Below are positions 30,937-33,849 of a stretch of 33,849 nucleotides of DNA, one piece after another (positions within the stretch are counted from its first letter, which is position 1; the number at the start of each line of letters is the position of its first letter). Location: assembly GCA_900769745.1 (NCBI GenBank), contig CAAGHX010000241.1, forward strand, positions 1 through 33,849. The letters are read 5' to 3'. The position numbers and the translations under genes are program-made. A model generated the notes under the pieces. That model saw only the letters and a list, made by a program, of their open reading frames with translations. It had not been told where the DNA came from and searched no databases. The stretch comes from an uncultured Alistipes sp. GTDB lineage: Bacteria; Bacteroidota; Bacteroidia; Bacteroidales; Rikenellaceae.

Positions 30937-32757
30937 ATGAGAAGAATTCTCTATACTCTGCTTCTGGCCTTGCTTTCTCTCTCGGCCTCAGCGCAGACTC
31001 GCATAGCACTCCTGGCCGATTTGCACGTTTCGCCAGGCAATCGCAACTCGCAGAAACTCAAAGAGGTGGTCGAGGAGATTAACGCCGGTTCGGCACAGAT
31101 TGTAATCGTGGCGGGTGACCTCACGAACGAGGGTAGCGACGAGGAGCTGAAGTGCGTGAAGGGCATTTTGGATGGGCTCAAGAAGCCTCAGTATGTGGTG
31201 CCTGGTAACCACGAGGACCAGTGGTCGCAGAGCGCCTGCAAGCGTTTTGTCGATATGTGGGGCAGCGATAGGTTTGTAACCGAACTCGACGGAATGGTGA
31301 TTGTTGGTATCAACTGCGGCCCTTATATGAAGGCTGCCGATGGCCACATCAAGCAGGAGGATTTGACTTGGCTCGACGAAACCCTCTCGAAGCACAAGGA
31401 TAAGCGAGTGATTTCTGTGAACCACTATCCTATCACCTATGAGGATTTGGACAACTATGACCAATATATCAATCTGCTCTCGAAGTATCGCGTGGCGGTG
31501 CATCTGTGCGGCCATCACCACACATTCAAGCACTATCGCGGTGGCGAGATTGATGCGCTGATGAATCGTGCGCTCGATATGCGTGGTGGCGACTACGGCT
31601 ATACCATCATCGAGATTGAGGGCGACAAATTGCGCCAATATAATAAGCCACTTGGCGGCGAGCCCGAGCTCAAGAACGAGCTTACCATCAACGACTCGCC
31701 CAAGAAGCCTATCAAGCGCGAGCTGGAGCAGTTCGAGCAGCCTGAGATTGCCGATGTGGAGCTTATCCATACCGACGAGGCTTCGATTTTCACTCGCCTC
31801 GGAGTTGATGCTCAGTATATCTATTTCGGTAACTCGTCGGGTGTTGTGAAGGCTCTCGACAAGGCATCGGGTCAGATTGTGTGGACATTCCAGACCGAGA
31901 ATTCACTCTTCTCACGTCCTGCCGTAACCAAGAAGGCGGTTATCGTCCCCACAGCCGACGAGCGTATGTTGTGGATTGACAAGCGCACTGGCCGACTCCG
32001 CAAGGAGCGTGAGGCCAAGGGCCCTTATGCAGCCGATGGCGTTGTGATGGATGGCGTGTTGTATCAGGGTGGATATAAGTGTTTCGAGGCTTGGAAGGTG
32101 AACAACGCCAAGCTTTTGTGGCGCAACGAGCAGATGACCAACTACTGCCAGGCTGCCCCTGCCGTAACACGCAGCGATGTGACTTTTGGTGCTTGGGACA
32201 CCAACCTCTATAACCTCGATACGAAGACCGGTAAGACTCTCTGGTCGTGGAACAATGGCCACTCGAGCCACCTCTATAGCCCAGGTAACTGCGTGCCTCA
32301 GGTTGTGGGCAACCGTGTATTTATCGTCGCTCCCGACCGAGCAATGACCGCCATCGACCGCACCACAGGCAAGCAGATTTGGCGTGTAAAGGATTACCGC
32401 GTGAGAGAGAGCCTCGGTGTGTCGGCCGACCGCACAAAGGTCTATGCCCGCACGATGGATGGCGAGCTTATTGCCGTAAATACTCAGGTCGATAAGTATG
32501 AGCCTCTGTGGTATGTCGATTTGGGCTTTGGCTATGAGTTCTCGTCGTGCGCTATTGTCGAGAGCAAGGGCGTGGTTTATGCTGCATCGCGCACAGGTAT
32601 CGTTGCAGCCGTTGATGCCGAGACTGGCGAGCTGTTGTGGCGCTACAAGTGTGGTGTGTCGGCCCTGAATGGTATGGAGGTCGATGAAAATGGCGATGTC
32701 TATATCTCGCTTATCGAGGGTAAAATCTGGCGCATAAAGGATAAGAGAACAAAGTAG
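30937..32757 (+). CDS. Secreted metallophosphoesterase fused to PQQ-like beta-propeller
   Basis: A 606-residue exported protein with signal MRRILYTLLLALLSLSASAQ. An in-frame ATG at 30904 overlaps the aldolase gene and would bury the signal, so 30937 is chosen. Residues 21-225 form a calcineurin-like phosphoesterase with a complete metal set: Asp28-x-His30, Asp61 in AGDLTNEG, GNHED with Asn91/His92, NHYP with His163, and GHHH at 192-195. Residues about 275-606 are PQQ/WD-like propeller repeats: FGNSSGVVKALDKASGQIVW, LYNLDTKTGKTLWSW, AIDRTTGKQIWRV and AAVDAETGELLWRY. The propeller may bind a partner or substrate rather than PQQ. Natural substrate unknown; periplasmic phosphodiester or phosphomonoester cleavage is likely. 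The symporter gene begins 17 bases downstream. Confidence 0.9.
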   Translation: MRRILYTLLLALLSLSASAQTRIALLADLHVSPGNRNSQKLKEVVEEINAGSAQIVIVAGDLTNEGSDEELKCVKGILDGLKKPQYVVPGNHEDQWSQSACKRFVDMWGSDRFVTELDGMVIVGINCGPYMKAADGHIKQEDLTWLDETLSKHKDKRVISVNHYPITYEDLDNYDQYINLLSKYRVAVHLCGHHHTFKHYRGGEIDALMNRALDMRGGDYGYTIIEIEGDKLRQYNKPLGGEPELKNELTINDSPKKPIKRELEQFEQPEIADVELIHTDEASIFTRLGVDAQYIYFGNSSGVVKALDKASGQIVWTFQTENSLFSRPAVTKKAVIVPTADERMLWIDKRTGRLRKEREAKGPYAADGVVMDGVLYQGGYKCFEAWKVNNAKLLWRNEQMTNYCQAAPAVTRSDVTFGAWDTNLYNLDTKTGKTLWSWNNGHSSHLYSPGNCVPQVVGNRVFIVAPDRAMTAIDRTTGKQIWRVKDYRVRESLGVSADRTKVYARTMDGELIAVNTQVDKYEPLWYVDLGFGYEFSSCAIVESKGVVYAASRTGIVAAVDAETGELLWRYKCGVSALNGMEVDENGDVYISLIEGKIWRIKDKRTK

Positions 32758-32774
32758 AGTAATTGCTGTCGGAG

Positions 32775-33849
32775 ATGAAAAAGATAAAGTTTGGATTGCT
32801 GCCGCGAGTGCTTGTGGCTATCGTGTTGGGTATTCTGCTCGGCGGGGTTGTGCCTGCGTGGGCGATTCGCATATTTGCAACCTTCAACGAGATATTCAGC
32901 CAGTTATTGGGCTTCGCCATTCCACTCATTATCTTGGGATTAGTAACTCCGTCTATCTCGGATATTGGTCGCAGTGCAGGTCGTATGTTGGCTCTGACGG
33001 CACTGCTCGCCTATGTGGCAACCATCGTGGCAGGTTTTTCGGCCTATGCTACGGGTGTGCTTACCTTCCCCTCTCTTATCAGGAGCGATATTGAGCTTAG
33101 TACGGCGGGTGAGGTGGCAAAATTCCTGCCCTACTTCTCGATTGAGATTCCACCTCTGATGGGCGTGATGACCGCATTGGTGTTGTCGTTTATGACAGGC
33201 CTGGGGATAGCCTATGTCGAGGGCGAGAATCTGCGCCGCTGCGCTGCCGAGTTCCGCGAGATTGTGGTAAAGTCGATTGATACGGTCATCCTGCCGCTGC
33301 TGCCTATATATATCTTTGGAATGTTTCTCGGTATGACCGCCTCGGGTGAGGTGATGCGTATCGTGAGTGTGTTTGTAAAGATTATCGGTGTGATATTCAT
33401 CCTCCACGTCGTGTGGCTTGTGCTGCTCTATATGGTGGCAGGTGTGGTGGGTCGCAAAAATCCATTCAAGATGTTGCTCACTATGCTGCCAGCCTACTTC
33501 ACTGCGTTGGGTACTCAGTCGTCGGCAGCGACAATTCCCGTTACGCTCAACCAAACCCGCAAGATAGGTGTGAGCGAAGATGTGGCGGGCTTTGTGATTC
33601 CGCTTTGTGCCACGATTCACCTCTCGGGCAGTATGCTTAAAATTGTGATGTGTGCCTTGGCTCTGATGATGATGCAGGGCCTTGATTATAGCTTTGGGCA
33701 GTTCGCAGGATTTATCTTTATGCTCGGAATAACTATGGTGGCAGCCCCAGGTGTGCCTGGTGGTGCTATTATGGCTGCCTTGGGAGTCTTGGCCTCGATG
33801 CTGGGATTTAGTGCCGAGGACCAAGCACTGATGATTTCGCTCTATGTGG
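32775..33849 (+). CDS. Dicarboxylate/amino acid:cation symporter (cut by window edge)
   Basis: Membrane transporter of the DAACS/SDF family; 358 residues are visible and the frame is open at the right edge. It starts MKKIKFGLLPRVLVAIVLGI, with helices throughout, including IFSQLLGFAIPLIILGLVTP near residue 40. The re-entrant loop motif GTQSSAATIP is at residues 246-255 (family form SSxATLP). The region that reads NMDGT in typical members is IHLSGS at 281-286, and APGVPGGAIMAALG follows near 325. The loss of Asn and Asp in the NMDGT motif suggests altered cation coupling or substrate. Only the last part of the transport domain is missing. It closes the aldolase-phosphoesterase operon (17-base gap). 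Confidence 0.9.
   Translation, partial: MKKIKFGLLPRVLVAIVLGILLGGVVPAWAIRIFATFNEIFSQLLGFAIPLIILGLVTPSISDIGRSAGRMLALTALLAYVATIVAGFSAYATGVLTFPSLIRSDIELSTAGEVAKFLPYFSIEIPPLMGVMTALVLSFMTGLGIAYVEGENLRRCAAEFREIVVKSIDTVILPLLPIYIFGMFLGMTASGEVMRIVSVFVKIIGVIFILHVVWLVLLYMVAGVVGRKNPFKMLLTMLPAYFTALGTQSSAATIPVTLNQTRKIGVSEDVAGFVIPLCATIHLSGSMLKIVMCALALMMMQGLDYSFGQFAGFIFMLGITMVAAPGVPGGAIMAALGVLASMLGFSAEDQALMISLYV

Noticed and set aside
1..33849. tRNA, rRNA, CRISPR, IS elements, prophage or defence genes
   Set aside because: Reading the intergenic stretches showed no cloverleaf with a GTTCGA T-arm, no spaced repeats of CRISPR type, and no transposase, integrase or known defence domain among the proteins.

Overview
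The window is a chromosomal stretch from a member of the Bacteroidales (phylum Bacteroidota), with GC content near 50%. A Rikenellaceae/Alistipes-like host is a guess. The assignment rests on TAnnTTTG-type -7 promoter boxes (four of them with a TTG/TTTG box 19-20 bp upstream), the lack of strong Shine-Dalgarno sites, and many Bacteroidota-specific families (DUF4270, DUF3098, DUF4251, PepSY-like lipoproteins, GH92, YfhO). No rRNA, tRNA, CRISPR array, transposase or phage gene was seen, and no SusC/SusD pair.

Region 1 (1-10,500, minus strand) is a housekeeping block. In transcription order it holds a YfhO-type membrane protein, ftsX, a DUF3098 protein, uppP, truB, queA, a short starch-synthase-like protein, a DUF4270 lipoprotein and topA, which runs off the left edge. 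It joins envelope growth (FtsX, UppP) with RNA modification (TruB, QueA) and chromosome topology. A pair of divergent -7 boxes at 10,522-10,579 separates it from region 2.

Region 2 (10,600-19,700, plus strand) holds a long-chain polyprenyl diphosphate synthase, a sugar-type MFS permease with strongly biased codons, a 1343-residue secreted GH2 beta-galactosidase with a C-terminal F5/8 carbohydrate-binding domain, and a two-gene SDR plus ALDH3-like operon that probably oxidises a lipophilic alcohol or aldehyde. Rho-independent terminators follow the permease and the ALDH gene.

Region 3 (19,700-24,400, plus strand) is a run of exported proteins: an orphan lipoprotein preceded by a nine-G tract, a DUF5077/DUF3472 lipoprotein and a DUF4251 protein. 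Cytoplasmic NagA follows. Each unit ends in a clear terminator. NagA is followed by a 125-nt imperfect palindrome and a bidirectional terminator.

Region 4 (24,400-27,000, minus strand) holds rplY-pth behind a consensus promoter and a long leader that can fold, then a PepSY-like lipoprotein. A second consensus promoter lies about 360 nt upstream of that lipoprotein, so there is an unexplained leader or small RNA.

Region 5 (27,000-33,849, plus strand) holds a GH92 alpha-mannosidase-family lipoprotein, paired 7-bp repeat arrays with a palindrome and a promoter box, and a probable three-gene operon: a threonine-aldolase-like PLP enzyme, a secreted metallophosphoesterase/beta-propeller fusion, and a dicarboxylate/amino-acid:cation symporter cut by the right edge.

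No defence system or novel enzyme cassette stands out. The least explained signals are non-coding: the rplY leader, the PepSY upstream transcript, the nagA-pth palindrome, the G tract, and the repeat/palindrome promoter at 29.7-29.9 kb.
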